Source of the DNA: Candidatus Amulumruptor caecigallinarius
GTDB taxonomy: Bacteria; Bacteroidota; Bacteroidia; Bacteroidales; Muribaculaceae
Assembly (NCBI GenBank): GCA_944321825.1
Contig: CALUMU010000001.1
Location: 248,001 to 312,000, forward strand
Reading direction: 5' to 3'
DNA: 64,000 nt
Both the position numbers and the translations under genes were made by a program. Below the pieces are notes generated by a model. The model saw only the letters and a list, made by a program, of their open reading frames with translations, was not told the origin of the DNA and made no database searches. Below, one piece after another: positions 9,231 through 18,054 of this stretch (positions are counted from its first letter, which is position 1; every line of letters starts with the position of its first letter).

Positions 9231-10445
9231 ATGAATGAAGATATAAAACTCGACAGCATCGAAGAGGCGATAGCCGACTTCCGTGATGGTAAATTCGTGA
9301 TTGTGGTCGATGACGAAGACCGCGAAAACGAGGGCGACCTCATCATCGCAGCCGAGAAGGTTACGCCGGAGGCGGTGAACTTCATGGTGACAAATGCCCG
9401 TGGTGAGCTTTGCGCACCGCTGACCATATCGCGCTGCCGCCAGCTTAATCTCGACCATCAGGTTGCTGACAATACATCGATGCTCGGCACACCTTTTACT
9501 GTCACTGTCGACAAGCTGCCGGGATGTACCACCGGCGTATCTGCCCATGACCGTGCGGCTACCATTAATGCCCTTGCCGACCCCACATCGACGGCTGAAA
9601 TCTTCGGCCGTCCCGGACATGTGCACCCTCTCTATGCCCAAGACCAGGGGGTGCTGAAGCGTGCCGGCCATACAGAGGCCGCCATAGACCTCGCACGCCT
9701 TGCCGGACTGACTCCGGCTGCCGCCTTGATTGAGATTCTTAATCCTGACGGTACGATGGCGCGTCTACCCCAGCTACGCCAGAGGGCCGACGAATGGGGG
9801 CTTAAACTCGTGTCGATACGTGACCTGATAGCTTACCGCATCAAAAACGAATCACTCGTGGAGCGTGGCGTGGAGGTGGATCTCCCCACCGAGTACGGCC
9901 ACTTCCGTCTGATACCTTTCCGCCAGATCGACAACGGTCTGGAGCATGTAGCCCTCATCAAAGGGGACATCACGACACCCGCGCCTGTGCTGCTGCGTGT
10001 ACATTCGTCATGCGCCACAGGTGACATATTCGCATCAAAGAGATGTGACTGCGGCGAGCAGCTCCACCGCGCTATGCAGATGGTAGAAAAGGAGGGACGG
10101 GGCATGATACTGTACCTCAATCAGGAAGGACGAGGCATAGGTCTGATGGAAAAAATCCGCGCTTACAAGCTCCAGGAAGAGGGTATGGATACGGTCGATG
10201 CCAATCTGCATCTCGGACATAAAGCCGATGAACGCGACTACGGTGTAGGGGCGCAGATACTCTCCCAGCTCGGAGTCCGTGACATGCGGCTGATTACCAA
10301 CAATCCTGTCAAACGTACAGGTCTTGAAGGTTTCGGACTCCGTGTGGTCGAGAATGTGCCTATCGAGATAGCTCCCAATGAATATAACCGGGCTTACCTC
10401 CACACGAAGCGTGCACGCATGGGGCATGACCTGCACCAGTCGTGA
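9231..10445 (+). CDS. ribBA: Bifunctional 3,4-dihydroxy-2-butanone 4-phosphate synthase / GTP cyclohydrolase II
   Basis: Two riboflavin-pathway enzymes are fused. The N-terminal RibB half (to about 205) has [11 protein letters not shown] near 28-38 and H-D-R-A-A-T. The C-terminal RibA half carries the zinc-site cysteines in [17 protein letters not shown] and the N-Q-E-G-R-G-I-G-L motif. 404 residues is the usual fused length. The partner ribD is 16 kb away, so the pathway is dispersed. No FMN riboswitch is visible upstream, since the previous gene ends 12 bases before. Confidence 0.96.
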   Translation: MNEDIKLDSIEEAIADFRDGKFVIVVDDEDRENEGDLIIAAEKVTPEAVNFMVTNARGELCAPLTISRCRQLNLDHQVADNTSMLGTPFTVTVDKLPGCTTGVSAHDRAATINALADPTSTAEIFGRPGHVHPLYAQDQGVLKRAGHTEAAIDLARLAGLTPAAALIEILNPDGTMARLPQLRQRADEWGLKLVSIRDLIAYRIKNESLVERGVEVDLPTEYGHFRLIPFRQIDNGLEHVALIKGDITTPAPVLLRVHSSCATGDIFASKRCDCGEQLHRAMQMVEKEGRGMILYLNQEGRGIGLMEKIRAYKLQEEGMDTVDANLHLGHKADERDYGVGAQILSQLGVRDMRLITNNPVKRTGLEGFGLRVVENVPIEIAPNEYNRAYLHTKRARMGHDLHQS

Positions 10446-10468
10446 ATTAGCAGCTGACGATACAACCG

Positions 10469-11479
10469 ATGACTGAATATTACGATTATCCTAACGATTT
10501 CCCCCTTGAACTTGGAGGCTCGCTCTCCAAGCTCAGGATTGCATATAACACTTACGGTACGCTCAATGAGAGGCGTGACAATGTGGTGTGGGTATGCCAC
10601 GGACTGACAGCCAACAGCGATGTGCAGGACTGGTGGCCCCACACGGTGGAGGAAGGCCGCTTCCTCGACCCTCGCGACCATTTCATCGTCTGTGCCAATT
10701 TCCTCGGTTCGCCCTACGGCACTTCTGGTCCCATGCAGGTCGATCCGGCCACAGGCAAGCTCTATCTTGACCAGTTCCCGAAATTTACTATCCGCGACAT
10801 GGTGCGTGCCCATATGCTTCTTGCCGAGCATCTCGGCATAAGCCGCATCGACACGATGATCGGCGTGTCTGTGGGAGGTTTTCAGGCGTTGGAGTGGGCT
10901 GTGATGAAGCCTGAGAGCATTGACAAGATGATACTTATGGCCACTGATGCCATAGCATCGCCCTGGACCATAGCTCTTGACGAGACCATGCGTATGGCCA
11001 TAGAAGAGGATCCGACATTTGGCGACCCTACACCCGATGCCGGCAAGGCCGGACTTGCCACAGCCCGTGCCATAGCCCTGCTGAGTTACCGTGGTCCGAG
11101 CGGCTACAATTTCACCCAGCGTGATGTGGAGGAGCTTCCGGCTGTACACCGCGCATCGAGCTATCAACGTTATCAGGGCGAGAAGCTGTGCAGGCGTTAT
11201 GACGTGTACAGCTACTATGCCATCCTTAACAGTTTCGATACCCACGACCTCGGTCGCGGCCGTGGTGGTGTGGATGCTGCGCTTGCTACAATCACGGCTA
11301 AGACGCTCGTCGTCGGCATCACCACCGATATAGTATTTCCTCCTTACGAAGTCAAGGAACTCGCGTCCAAGATACCCGGGGCTTCGTATGCCGAGATAGA
11401 GAGCCGTTTCGGACATGACGGTTTCCTTGTGGAGCATCAGCAGCTCCATGAAGTGTTTAACCCCTTTATCAATGGTTAG
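10469..11479 (+). CDS. metX: Homoserine O-acetyltransferase (MetX)
   Basis: An alpha/beta hydrolase of the MetX type, which acylates homoserine from acetyl-CoA in methionine synthesis. The nucleophile elbow G-V-S-V-G-G has Ser134. Asp (in D-I-V-F-P-P, about 289) and His (in G-H-D-G-F-L, about 318) complete the triad. N-F-L-G-S-P-Y-G-T-S-G-P near 81 is conserved. The protein is 336 residues, slightly short of the usual 350-380. Some family members use succinyl-CoA, so acyl specificity is not proven. lepA begins 4 bases downstream. Confidence 0.9.
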   Translation: MTEYYDYPNDFPLELGGSLSKLRIAYNTYGTLNERRDNVVWVCHGLTANSDVQDWWPHTVEEGRFLDPRDHFIVCANFLGSPYGTSGPMQVDPATGKLYLDQFPKFTIRDMVRAHMLLAEHLGISRIDTMIGVSVGGFQALEWAVMKPESIDKMILMATDAIASPWTIALDETMRMAIEEDPTFGDPTPDAGKAGLATARAIALLSYRGPSGYNFTQRDVEELPAVHRASSYQRYQGEKLCRRYDVYSYYAILNSFDTHDLGRGRGGVDAALATITAKTLVVGITTDIVFPPYEVKELASKIPGASYAEIESRFGHDGFLVEHQQLHEVFNPFING

Positions 11480-11483
11480 TTAA

Positions 11484-13271
11484 ATGAAAAATATCCGTAA
11501 TTTCTGTATCATAGCGCATATTGACCATGGCAAGAGCACTCTGGCCGACCGTCTGTTGGAATATACCAAGACTGTCACAGGCAAGGACCTGCAGGCCCAG
11601 GTGCTTGACGATATGGATCTTGAGCGTGAGCGCGGTATTACCATTAAGAGCCATGCTATACAGATGGACTATGAGCTTGACGGCGAGAAATATGTGCTCA
11701 ATCTCATAGACACTCCGGGGCATGTGGACTTCTCTTATGAGGTGTCGCGGAGCATCGCTGCCTGTGAGGGCGCGTTGCTTATAGTGGATGCCTCGCAGGG
11801 CATCCAGGCCCAGACCATATCCAATCTCTATATGGCGATAGATAACGACCTTGAAATCATCCCCATAATCAACAAGATTGACCTTGACAGTGCCAAGCCA
11901 GAGGAGGTCGAGGACCAGATTGTGGATTTGCTCGGCTGCGACCGTGACGAGATACTGCGTGCCAGCGGCAAGACGGGTCAGGGTGTGGAAGACATCCTCA
12001 AAGCCATCGTAGAGCGTGTTCCGGCACCCAAGGGCGACCCGGATGCTCCGCTGCAGGCGTTGATTTTCGACTCGGTGTTCAATCCGTTCCGTGGTATCAT
12101 AGCATACTTCAAGATTCTCAACGGTACTATCCGTAAGGACGACTTCGTGAAGTTTGTGGCAACCGGTAAGGAGTACCATGCCGACGAAATCGGAGTGCTC
12201 AAACTTGACATGGACCCGCGTAAGGAGTTGAGTGCCGGAAATGTAGGATATATCATCTCAGGCATCAAGACATCACGCGAGGTGAAGGTAGGTGACACCA
12301 TCACCCACGTAGAGCGTCCGTGCGACAAGGCTATAGAGGGATTTCAGGAGGTCAAGCCGATGGTGTTTGCAGGTGTTTATCCCATTGAGACGGAGGATTT
12401 TGAAAATCTCCGCACATCGCTTGAAAAGTTGCAGCTCAATGATGCGTCGCTGACATTCCAGCCAGAGTCGTCGGCGGCACTCGGATTCGGTTTCCGCTGC
12501 GGTTTCCTCGGACTGCTCCACATGGAGATTATACAGGAACGCCTCGGACGTGAATTTGACATGGATGTCATTACCACAGTCCCCAACGTGTCATATCGCG
12601 TATATGACAAGCAGGGCAACATGAAAGAGGTGCATAATCCGTCAGGACTGCCTGACCCGACTCTCATCGACCACATAGAGGAGCCGTATATCCGTGCTAC
12701 GGTTATCACGGCAGCTGACTTCATTGGGCCGATTATGACGCTGTGCCTCGGCAAGCGCGGCGAGTTGGTCAAGCAGGAATACATATCAGGCAACCGCATG
12801 GAGATAGTGTTTGACATGCCCCTTGGCGAGATTGTGATAGATTTCTATGACAAGCTCAAGAGCATATCCAAGGGTTATGCATCGTTTGACTATCATCTGC
12901 ACGACTTCCGCGAGTCTAAGCTCGTCAAGCTTGACATACTCCTCAACGGTGAGAGCGTCGACGCGCTTTCCACACTCACCCATGCCGACAATGCTGTGAC
13001 ATTCGGTCGTCGCATGTGCGAGAAACTGAAAGAACTGATACCCCGCCAGCAGTTCGATATAGCCATTCAGGCTGCCATCGGTGCGAAAATCATAGCCCGC
13101 GAGACCATCAAGGCGGTGCGTAAGGATGTGACCGCCAAGTGCTACGGCGGCGACATCTCACGTAAGCGCAAACTGCTGGAGAAGCAGAAGAAAGGCAAGA
13201 AGCGCATGAAGCAGATCGGCTCCGTCGAAGTGCCCCAGAAAGCCTTCCTCGCCGTCCTCAAACTCGACTAA
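11484..13271 (+). CDS. lepA: Elongation factor 4 (LepA) GTPase
   Basis: The 595-residue length and near-universal sequence (A-H-I-D-H-G-K-S-T at 10-18, [20 protein letters not shown]) identify the ribosomal GTPase LepA. The C-terminal LepA-specific domain rich in K and R ends the protein. It acts on the ribosome in the cytoplasm in translation or 30S maturation. It ends the forward housekeeping run and is followed by a perfect 18-bp terminator stem. Confidence 0.97.
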   Translation: MKNIRNFCIIAHIDHGKSTLADRLLEYTKTVTGKDLQAQVLDDMDLERERGITIKSHAIQMDYELDGEKYVLNLIDTPGHVDFSYEVSRSIAACEGALLIVDASQGIQAQTISNLYMAIDNDLEIIPIINKIDLDSAKPEEVEDQIVDLLGCDRDEILRASGKTGQGVEDILKAIVERVPAPKGDPDAPLQALIFDSVFNPFRGIIAYFKILNGTIRKDDFVKFVATGKEYHADEIGVLKLDMDPRKELSAGNVGYIISGIKTSREVKVGDTITHVERPCDKAIEGFQEVKPMVFAGVYPIETEDFENLRTSLEKLQLNDASLTFQPESSAALGFGFRCGFLGLLHMEIIQERLGREFDMDVITTVPNVSYRVYDKQGNMKEVHNPSGLPDPTLIDHIEEPYIRATVITAADFIGPIMTLCLGKRGELVKQEYISGNRMEIVFDMPLGEIVIDFYDKLKSISKGYASFDYHLHDFRESKLVKLDILLNGESVDALSTLTHADNAVTFGRRMCEKLKELIPRQQFDIAIQAAIGAKIIARETIKAVRKDVTAKCYGGDISRKRKLLEKQKKGKKRMKQIGSVEVPQKAFLAVLKLD

Positions 13272-13292
13272 TCAACCAAATGTGATATATTA

Positions 13293-13332
13293 CCAACGAG
13301 GGAGACATCACACCTGATGTCTCCCTCGTTGG
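13293..13332 (+). terminator. lepA terminator hairpin
   Basis: A perfect 18-bp stem (13293-13310 with 13315-13332) closes a 4-base loop 21 bases after the lepA stop. The T-run is weak, but the stem is very strong. Confidence 0.7.
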
Positions 13333-13397
13333 TTGAGTTCGATATTATAATATAGCGTTATCCTTGCTTTGGCAGAATCCTCTCAATATCTCTTTTT

Positions 13398-13430
13398 ATT
13401 ACTGTCCGCTAACTTATAGCGGACAGTAAT
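13398..13430. repeat. Perfect 14-bp inverted repeat
   Basis: ATTACTGTCCGCTA at 13398-13411 is the exact reverse complement of 13417-13430, with a 5-base loop. No clean T-run follows, so it is not a standard terminator. It sits at the edge of the accessory patch and could be a mobile-element end or an RNA hairpin. The 13431-13528 stretch beyond it holds no gene I can support. Confidence 0.6.
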
Positions 13431-13528
13431 ATTACGAAATATATCTCAGCGGCAAATTCTCCGACCTCAAAGGCTATACAAGGAACTCAACCGATAGAGC
13501 CGCAGTCCAAAGGCTGCGTTTGCATAAC

Positions 13529-13885
13529 TTATTCTGGTTCAACGTCCTCAAGGTCATCAACAATCTCAATCAGACGATGTCCTTTAATGCGCAGATTTTT
13601 GATTAGATCCATCGGATTGGGAAACGATTCTATCTCTTCTGTATACTGTTCATCGCAAAGAGCGCAATGGTCGGGTTCGTACAGAAGGTGATATACATCT
13701 CCATCATATTTGAATTCTACGTCATAGCCTTGAACAGCGAAGTCGTAGAATAGAACTTGACGAGCGTTGTTGGGGTAGCCGCCATAGGCAGTTCCATATC
13801 GTTGTTCATTCGGTGGAAACGCCGCATTGAAGCGATTTCCCATTAGATTTTTCCCTATGTACGGGAAATCTTTTTCAGATACCAT
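13529..13885 (-). CDS. Hypothetical protein, possible immunity partner, 118 aa
   Basis: A small, strongly acidic protein with no signal peptide or membrane helix. It has aromatic-rich F-Y-D-F and a C-x2-C pair (C-A-L-C near 76-79). Its start lies 2 bases after the stop of the toxin-like gene at 13888, so the two are almost certainly co-translated. A small acidic gene placed tightly after a C-terminal toxin-like gene is the usual layout of an immunity gene. This is inference from layout and composition; no family is recognised. Confidence 0.55.
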   Translation of the reverse strand: MVSEKDFPYIGKNLMGNRFNAAFPPNEQRYGTAYGGYPNNARQVLFYDFAVQGYDVEFKYDGDVYHLLYEPDHCALCDEQYTEEIESFPNPMDLIKNLRIKGHRLIEIVDDLEDVEPE

Positions 13886-13887
13886 GA

Positions 13888-14253
13888 TTATTTATAGTTT
13901 CTTATTTTGTTGAGAATATCCCACATTTCTTTTGTGAGAGGTTTATCACTTATTGGTTTTCCGTCTTTCCATTTATGATAATGAGGTCCGAGATTCTTAT
14001 GGTCAATGGTGTGCATTTCCCATATTTTCTTACCGTCTGACCCGTATTTTGCAATTGCTTTCACATCATGCCCATCTTTATAAAATGTTGCGTACACTTT
14101 ATTGGGGGTATGACTCTCTTCGGGCAGCTTAACACCAGCTTTAGGATTTTTCGGTGTCACGACTTGAATTTGCCCAACCGTTCCGATTGTTTTATAATTC
14201 CTCCCGAGGTCGGAATTTGTAGACCTGGATGCAAAACTTCCATTAGCGCTCAT
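13888..14253 (-). CDS. Toxin-like basic protein, 121 aa
   Basis: The frame is open from 14304, but the ATG at 14253 gives a start overlapping the DUF4417 stop by 11 bases and is preferred. The protein is basic, begins with a Ser/Asn-rich low-complexity stretch, and ends in a compact domain with H-T-I-D-H, G-P-H-Y-H-K-W and K-E-M-W-D. His-rich short domains of this kind recur at the C-terminus of polymorphic toxins. It could be a nuclease toxin domain freed from, or translationally fused to, DUF4417. Function is unproven. Confidence 0.5.
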   Translation of the reverse strand: MSANGSFASRSTNSDLGRNYKTIGTVGQIQVVTPKNPKAGVKLPEESHTPNKVYATFYKDGHDVKAIAKYGSDGKKIWEMHTIDHKNLGPHYHKWKDGKPISDKPLTKEMWDILNKIRNYK

Positions 14254-14962
14254 TCCGTAATCGTTTAAGGTTTTCGTTCTCAAAATATATTGAACGGGTC
14301 TCATCTTCGTTTGGCATTTTGTCGCCGTAACGAATAATTAGTTTGGGATCAAGGACATTAATGGCGGCATCGTATCCCTTCATCCAGAAATATCGAGACA
14401 TTGGATTACCTTTGATAGCGGTACAGTTTATCGCCACAACCCCATGCTTTGGAAGACCAGTGAATGCATAATCAAAACTGTCGGGACGAGACCAGGATAC
14501 ATTGGGGATGATATTGATGCCCAGTGACTGCCAGTACGCACCAAACGCACTGTTCCACCATGAGTTTTGCATACACAAAAATTGCGGCATGTCCAAATGT
14601 TGTGAAAAATCTGGAGAAATGACGTACTTGAAGCGACTGAGTATTTTTGCGTACATCTGTGGATTGTGCATTATTCGAGCAAATGAACGGTCAGCTTCGT
14701 AAAAATGCACGATATGGTTGAAACTTTTTGATGATACAGCCTTGCTAAAAGCAATCATTGAGTTTGGTAACTCCTCAATAGTCGTCGTTCGAATTATAGG
14801 CTTGCCGCAGTTTCCGTCTGTGTACGTTAGACCGGACAGGATGTCCAACTTTTTTAGATAAAAATCCGCAGTTCTGTTGGCTCTTGTTTTTTTATGCGAT
14901 AGGCCATGTTCGCTTTCTTCTGACTCGATTGGCGAATTAAAAAGTGGTAAAAGTTCTGCCAT
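14243..14962 (-). CDS. DUF4417 domain protein
   Basis: The 239-residue protein contains the DUF4417 pattern: V-I-S-P-D-F-S near 115, then W-W-N-S-A-F-G-A-Y-W-Q, I-I-P-N-V-S-W, and G-V-V-A-I-N-C. Such proteins are typical of phage and integrative-element cargo; their activity is unknown. The frame begins with a TTG at 14968, but the ATG at 14962 is the likely start. It heads a tight three-gene minus-strand unit with the toxin-like and immunity-like genes. Confidence 0.75.
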   Translation of the reverse strand: MAELLPLFNSPIESEESEHGLSHKKTRANRTADFYLKKLDILSGLTYTDGNCGKPIIRTTTIEELPNSMIAFSKAVSSKSFNHIVHFYEADRSFARIMHNPQMYAKILSRFKYVISPDFSQHLDMPQFLCMQNSWWNSAFGAYWQSLGINIIPNVSWSRPDSFDYAFTGLPKHGVVAINCTAIKGNPMSRYFWMKGYDAAINVLDPKLIIRYGDKMPNEDETRSIYFENENLKRLRNER

Positions 14963-15004
14963 AAGCAAAATTGTTAATGAGTTAAGTTAAAAATAGCAAC
15001 ACCC

Positions 15005-15035
15005 TTGCATTTATGGCAGACAAAGATTATCTTTG
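15005..15035 (+). promoter_or_regulatory. Promoter of a candidate small RNA
   Basis: TATCTTTG at 15028-15035 is an exact TAnnTTTG match. CTTG at 15004-15007 is a one-mismatch -33 element, 20 bases upstream. No coding frame follows before a hairpin and T-run about 70 bases downstream. Confidence 0.55.
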
Positions 15036-15041
15036 TAAGAT

Positions 15042-15143
15042 TAAACACTGTTATACGATGTAATGTGGAAGTTCGCCGTATATAGTGTGCAACTTAATCT
15101 TCAGAGCGGCATGGTTGCATCTATGCCGCTCTCGCCTTTTTTC
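15042..15143 (+). ncRNA. Candidate small RNA, about 100 nt
   Basis: The span runs from the expected start of the 15028 promoter to the end of the T-run at 15142. It can form a first stem (TATACG near 15052 with CGTATA near 15077) and a final 10-bp stem (15103-15112 with 15123-15132) before TTTTTT. It codes for nothing obvious and lies between the divergent DUF4417 gene and the insertion sequence. Alternative: a remnant leader of a gene displaced by the insertion. Confidence 0.45.
15103..15142 (+). terminator. Intrinsic terminator of the candidate small RNA
   Basis: A 10-bp stem A-G-A-G-C-G-G-C-A-T with its complement (15103-15112, 15123-15132) is followed by CGCC and six T (15137-15142). Confidence 0.6.
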
Positions 15144-15228
15144 TTGTTATACGGTATTCATAGGACAAATAGTTTTTGAATCGTTTTACAATTGCAAAGG
15201 TAAACAATTGCTTGGGATCAGTAGAAAA

Positions 15229-16193
15229 TCAGTGGGGATAGCCATAGATGTTAGCGATTCTGAACAAGAAAAATTTCTTATCAGCCACACCTCTGAGGTT
15301 CGCTCTGAAGAGTTTAATTTTTGCATTGAAAGACTCCGCCATTGCGTTCGAGGAGCGGTTGTTGTAGAAGTTCAGGATACCATCGTAGTGTTCATAGAAT
15401 GTTGCCGCAATCACATTGAACGAATGGAACGAAGCTTCCTCGACTTTGTTGTGCCACCTTGCCATTGACAGGCGTGCTGCATCCTTGGTTGTGTTCTTTG
15501 AAAATATCATCCTGAGGGAATGACACAGACCGTATGCCTTTTGGATATCGGGATATTCATCAAAGAGGATTGCAGCGCGTTGTTTCTGCCTTTCGGTCCA
15601 TTTGTCAGCGGACTTGAACAACAAGCAGCGCGAGCGGATAGATAGCGGAACGGCTCGTATCGCCCGCCATTAAGTTTCGCCTCCTCCATCTCGTTATTTG
15701 CCTGCTGGATGGCATCCCAACGATGTATGATGCGGAGTTCCTGCACAGCTTCACAGGCGAGTTTCTGAATGTGGAAACGGTCGATGACCCGTCTTGCTTT
15801 TGGAAAGCACCATGACACGATCTTGCGCATGCTGTCCGACAAATCAAGCGTCACCTCTTCGACGTTGCCCCGCTCATCCTCACCGATACGTTCAAGCACG
15901 GCAATGACATCCTCTGATTTCGTTCCGGCAACGGTCGCCACCAAGGATCGCTCGCGTGTGCGCGCATCGCGGTTGGCTACAAATGTGTACAGTTCTCCAT
16001 TTGAAAGGGCGGATTCATCTATGGCCAGTCCGGGGCCGATGTTCTCCGGTATCAACACCCATTCATCGGCATGCTCCAGCTGGTCCCATTCACGGAAGCC
16101 GCTGAGCGTTTCCTTGTACTGTTTTTCAAAAGTACGGCCGTCTATATGGTAGAATTCCTCAAGCGTACGGCAGGTCACGGGGGACGTCGCCAT
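15229..16193 (-). pseudogene. ISL3-type DDE transposase, frameshifted
   Basis: The frame from 16193 encodes the catalytic part: G-L-A-I-D-E-S near residue 54, then T-L-D-L-S-D-S-M, V-I-D-R-F-H-I-Q-K-L near 140, the hallmark of ISL3 transposases. At about 15640 the frame runs into unrelated residues. The family C-terminus (L-L-F-K-S-A-D-K-W, then N-A-M-A-E-S-F-N-A-K-I-K) continues in another frame to 15229. A single-base shift near 15640 explains it. The start overlaps the upstream frame by 35 bases. Confidence 0.8.
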
Positions 16194-16545
16194 ACGTCTG
16201 TTTTAAAAAAGCTCCAAATTCTTTGGAGTAGCGGGTGCCTTTGGCTGTGACATCAAGCCCGGGGGGAAGGCTGAAGCTGTTGCCTGTACGCACATCCACC
16301 CATCGTCTGCGGCGTATCTTCAATATTACCTTGTGGTCGCGTATGGGAAAGTCTGTCACCGAGACTGCCTCCATGAACCCCTTGGACTCAAAGTGAACAT
16401 CACCCGACAGCTCAGGCGACATTTTTTCGTCAAGGTGTACGTGAATCTCGGTTGATGTCTTTTCAACACTGACAACATCAAAATATTTGAGTATCTCCGA
16501 GGGTAGCACTACCTGTGCCAACATCTCCAACTGTGAACTTGCCAT
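16159..16545 (-). CDS. ISAon1-type transposase N-terminal region protein
   Basis: 128 residues forming the N-terminal DNA-binding part that ISAon1-like elements encode as a separate frame upstream of the DDE frame. A basic stretch K-I-R-R-R-R-W is near 76-82. It overlaps the DDE frame by 35 bases. A slippery-looking run (TTTTTTAAAA on the minus strand at about 16201-16210) precedes the overlap, but reaching the next frame needs a +1 shift, so reinitiation at the internal ATG (16193) is as likely. Confidence 0.75.
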   Translation of the reverse strand: MASSQLEMLAQVVLPSEILKYFDVVSVEKTSTEIHVHLDEKMSPELSGDVHFESKGFMEAVSVTDFPIRDHKVILKIRRRRWVDVRTGNSFSLPPGLDVTAKGTRYSKEFGAFLKQTYGDVPRDLPYA

Positions 16546-16604
16546 ACGGCAAAGTTCGTAATTTCTTAGGAATCTATCCCCACTGATTTTCTACTGACCC
16601 CAAG

Positions 16605-17008
16605 TTCGATAATGGAAAATAAAATTTCAATAACACCTTTTGTAAAAAAAAGATTCCATATGCCACCTCTGTGGCATAAATCTGAATCAATGGCAAATTT
16701 ACAAACAAATAGTATTTGTAGGGCTATTGTTGTGGATTTTTTTACAGAAGTCAAGATGACCTCATATAATCTTAAGAAATCGATGGTGTTATGGCATAAG
16801 AAAAAGGGTATACAGGCACGGATGAGGTGCATGTATTCCCTTTTGTTTGGGAATATGAGAAGACTGAGGCTTGCGCTGGCAGCCCATACAGGGCTATTAA
16901 TTGTCTATTGTCTTTATGACGGAGATTGCGCTCCGTACTGCTGTCTCTACGCCCCAGTGGGGCTTGGTGGATGTACCGTTAACTGCCATGCCTCGGATTG
17001 GGATAGAA
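16605..17008. other. Gene-poor flank of the insertion sequence
   Basis: About 400 bases without a supportable gene. It holds a perfect 7-bp palindromic hairpin (16660-16666 with 16671-16677) and remains of what looks like intergenic sequence. A frame of 150 codons crosses it, but it is Cys- and Arg-rich and runs antisense into the dehydrogenase gene, so I do not call it. Confidence 0.4.
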
Positions 17009-17866
17009 TCAGGGGATGGCGAGGCGGAGGGCTTCGGTGGCTATTTCGGTCTGGGCGGCGGTGAGAGAGGGGAGCGGCGATAGGGTGCGCTGGGTCGCCA
17101 TCATGGATGTGCGCGGTGTGGCGAGGGCCTGCATGGCGGCTCGCGAGCCCTGCATCGGGGTCGACATCAGCGGACGGGCGATATGGTCGGCGATGGTGTC
17201 GACCCAGCCGTAGCCGAGGCGTATCATTGGCGTGTTGACTATGCCCGGGTCGGCACAGTTGACCCGGATGCCGCGATAACTTACGCGCTCGGCAAGCAGG
17301 GTCGCTGCCCATGTGAGTATCTGCTTGCTCCGGCCGTAGTTGTTAAACCGTTGGGCGAAGTTTGTGGCATAGGTGGCTTTGGCTACAAAGTCGCGGCGCA
17401 GCAGCGGAAAGCGGCGCATCAACGAGGAGGTCATCACCACAGCAGCTCCTTGACGCAGTTTGGGTAGCAGCGTCAGTGTGAACGCGAGGGTGGAGATGCA
17501 GTTGACTTGCAGTGACATCTCGAAGCCGTCAGGACTCAGTTCGGTGTGGTCGATCTGCATCACTCCGGCATTGTTGATGACGGCGGTGATGTCGTGTCCC
17601 ATAGCCCCGATTTCTGCAGCCGCCTTGCGGGCTTGCCACGCAGTCGAAAGGTCGAGCCGCGCCGGGATGATGAGGCTCGGCGACTCGGGGTATATCACAT
17701 CAAGGTTATGGATGTATGGGCGCATACGCTCAGGCTGGCGGCATGCCGCTATGATGACAGGTTGACCGGCGCGGTAGAGGCGTTCGGTTATGGCAAGTCC
17801 CATGTCGCCCGTGGCTCCTGTCACTACCACGGCTCCGTTGGTCGGTTGGTATTCTAAGTAACTCAC
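17009..17866 (-). CDS. Short-chain dehydrogenase/reductase (last gene of the steroid-type operon)
   Basis: A 285-residue SDR with cofactor motif T-G-A-T-G-D-M-G (16-23), N-N-A-G (98-101), catalytic Ser147 or Ser148, Tyr177 and Lys181 (Y-G-R-S-K). The C-R pair after the second strand (42-43) suggests NADP(H). It lies last in the minus-strand operon with the 5-alpha-reductase, flavoenzyme and second SDR, so an oxo-steroid or retinol-like hydroxyl substrate is plausible but unproven. Its GTG start at 17866 lies inside the 194-bp MITE-like repeat: the first four codons are element sequence. Confidence 0.85.
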   Translation of the reverse strand: MSYLEYQPTNGAVVVTGATGDMGLAITERLYRAGQPVIIAACRQPERMRPYIHNLDVIYPESPSLIIPARLDLSTAWQARKAAAEIGAMGHDITAVINNAGVMQIDHTELSPDGFEMSLQVNCISTLAFTLTLLPKLRQGAAVVMTSSLMRRFPLLRRDFVAKATYATNFAQRFNNYGRSKQILTWAATLLAERVSYRGIRVNCADPGIVNTPMIRLGYGWVDTIADHIARPLMSTPMQGSRAAMQALATPRTSMMATQRTLSPLPSLTAAQTEIATEALRLAIP

Positions 17867-18048
17867 AAAAATTAGTTAATTATTAAATTTTCAAGTAACC
17901 CTGCGGGCTTTCATATCCTTGCTCGTCTTTTCGGCTGATTTATAACTCTCACTCAGTCGCTTAGCTCGCTAAGCTCCATCGTTCGACTTAAAAATCATCT
18001 CGAAAATCCTTCACAATTATATGCAAGCTAATTTTTGCAAGTTACTTA
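17855..18048. repeat. 194-bp MITE-like element, copy 1
   Basis: Imperfect terminal inverted repeats of 21 bp (17855-17875 and 18028-18048, outer ends TAAGTAACT) bound a noncoding AT-rich body. A near-identical copy in the same orientation lies at 20876-21069. Both ends begin or finish with TA, as expected for insertion at a TA target like IS630/mariner-type elements. It fills almost all of the gap between the two dehydrogenase genes and carries an internal GCTTAGC/GCTAAGC hairpin. Confidence 0.8.
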
Positions 18049-18054
18049 TGTCAA

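Larger units (their letters stand above)
15211..16604 (-). mobile_element. ISL3-family (ISAon1-like) insertion sequence, decayed
   Basis: Terminal inverted repeats of 30 bp match at all but one base (15211-15240 and 16575-16604; each begins CTTGGG at the outer end). They enclose a two-frame transposase read on the minus strand. The element is about 1.39 kb. I see no direct repeat at its outer edges (left flank ends CAATTG, right flank starts TTCGAT), so the original target duplication is lost or was never made. The second frame carries a frameshift, so this copy is probably immobile by itself. Confidence 0.85.

Noticed and set aside
9231..9260. FMN riboswitch before ribBA
   Set aside because: The previous gene ends 12 bases upstream, leaving no room for the aptamer; none is seen before ribD either.
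10394..11449. A 351-codon frame antisense to metX
   Set aside because: metX has its full catalytic triad in frame; the opposite frame has no signature and overlaps the ribBA end.
16159..16210. Programmed -1 frameshift between the two transposase frames
   Set aside because: The T/A run is suggestive, but a -1 shift leads to a stop; the second frame needs +1 or simple reinitiation at its ATG, so the claim is not supported.
16612..17064. A 150-codon frame right of the insertion sequence
   Set aside because: Its second half is antisense to the SDR gene, its composition is Cys/Arg/Trp-rich, and it has no family-like pattern or promoter.
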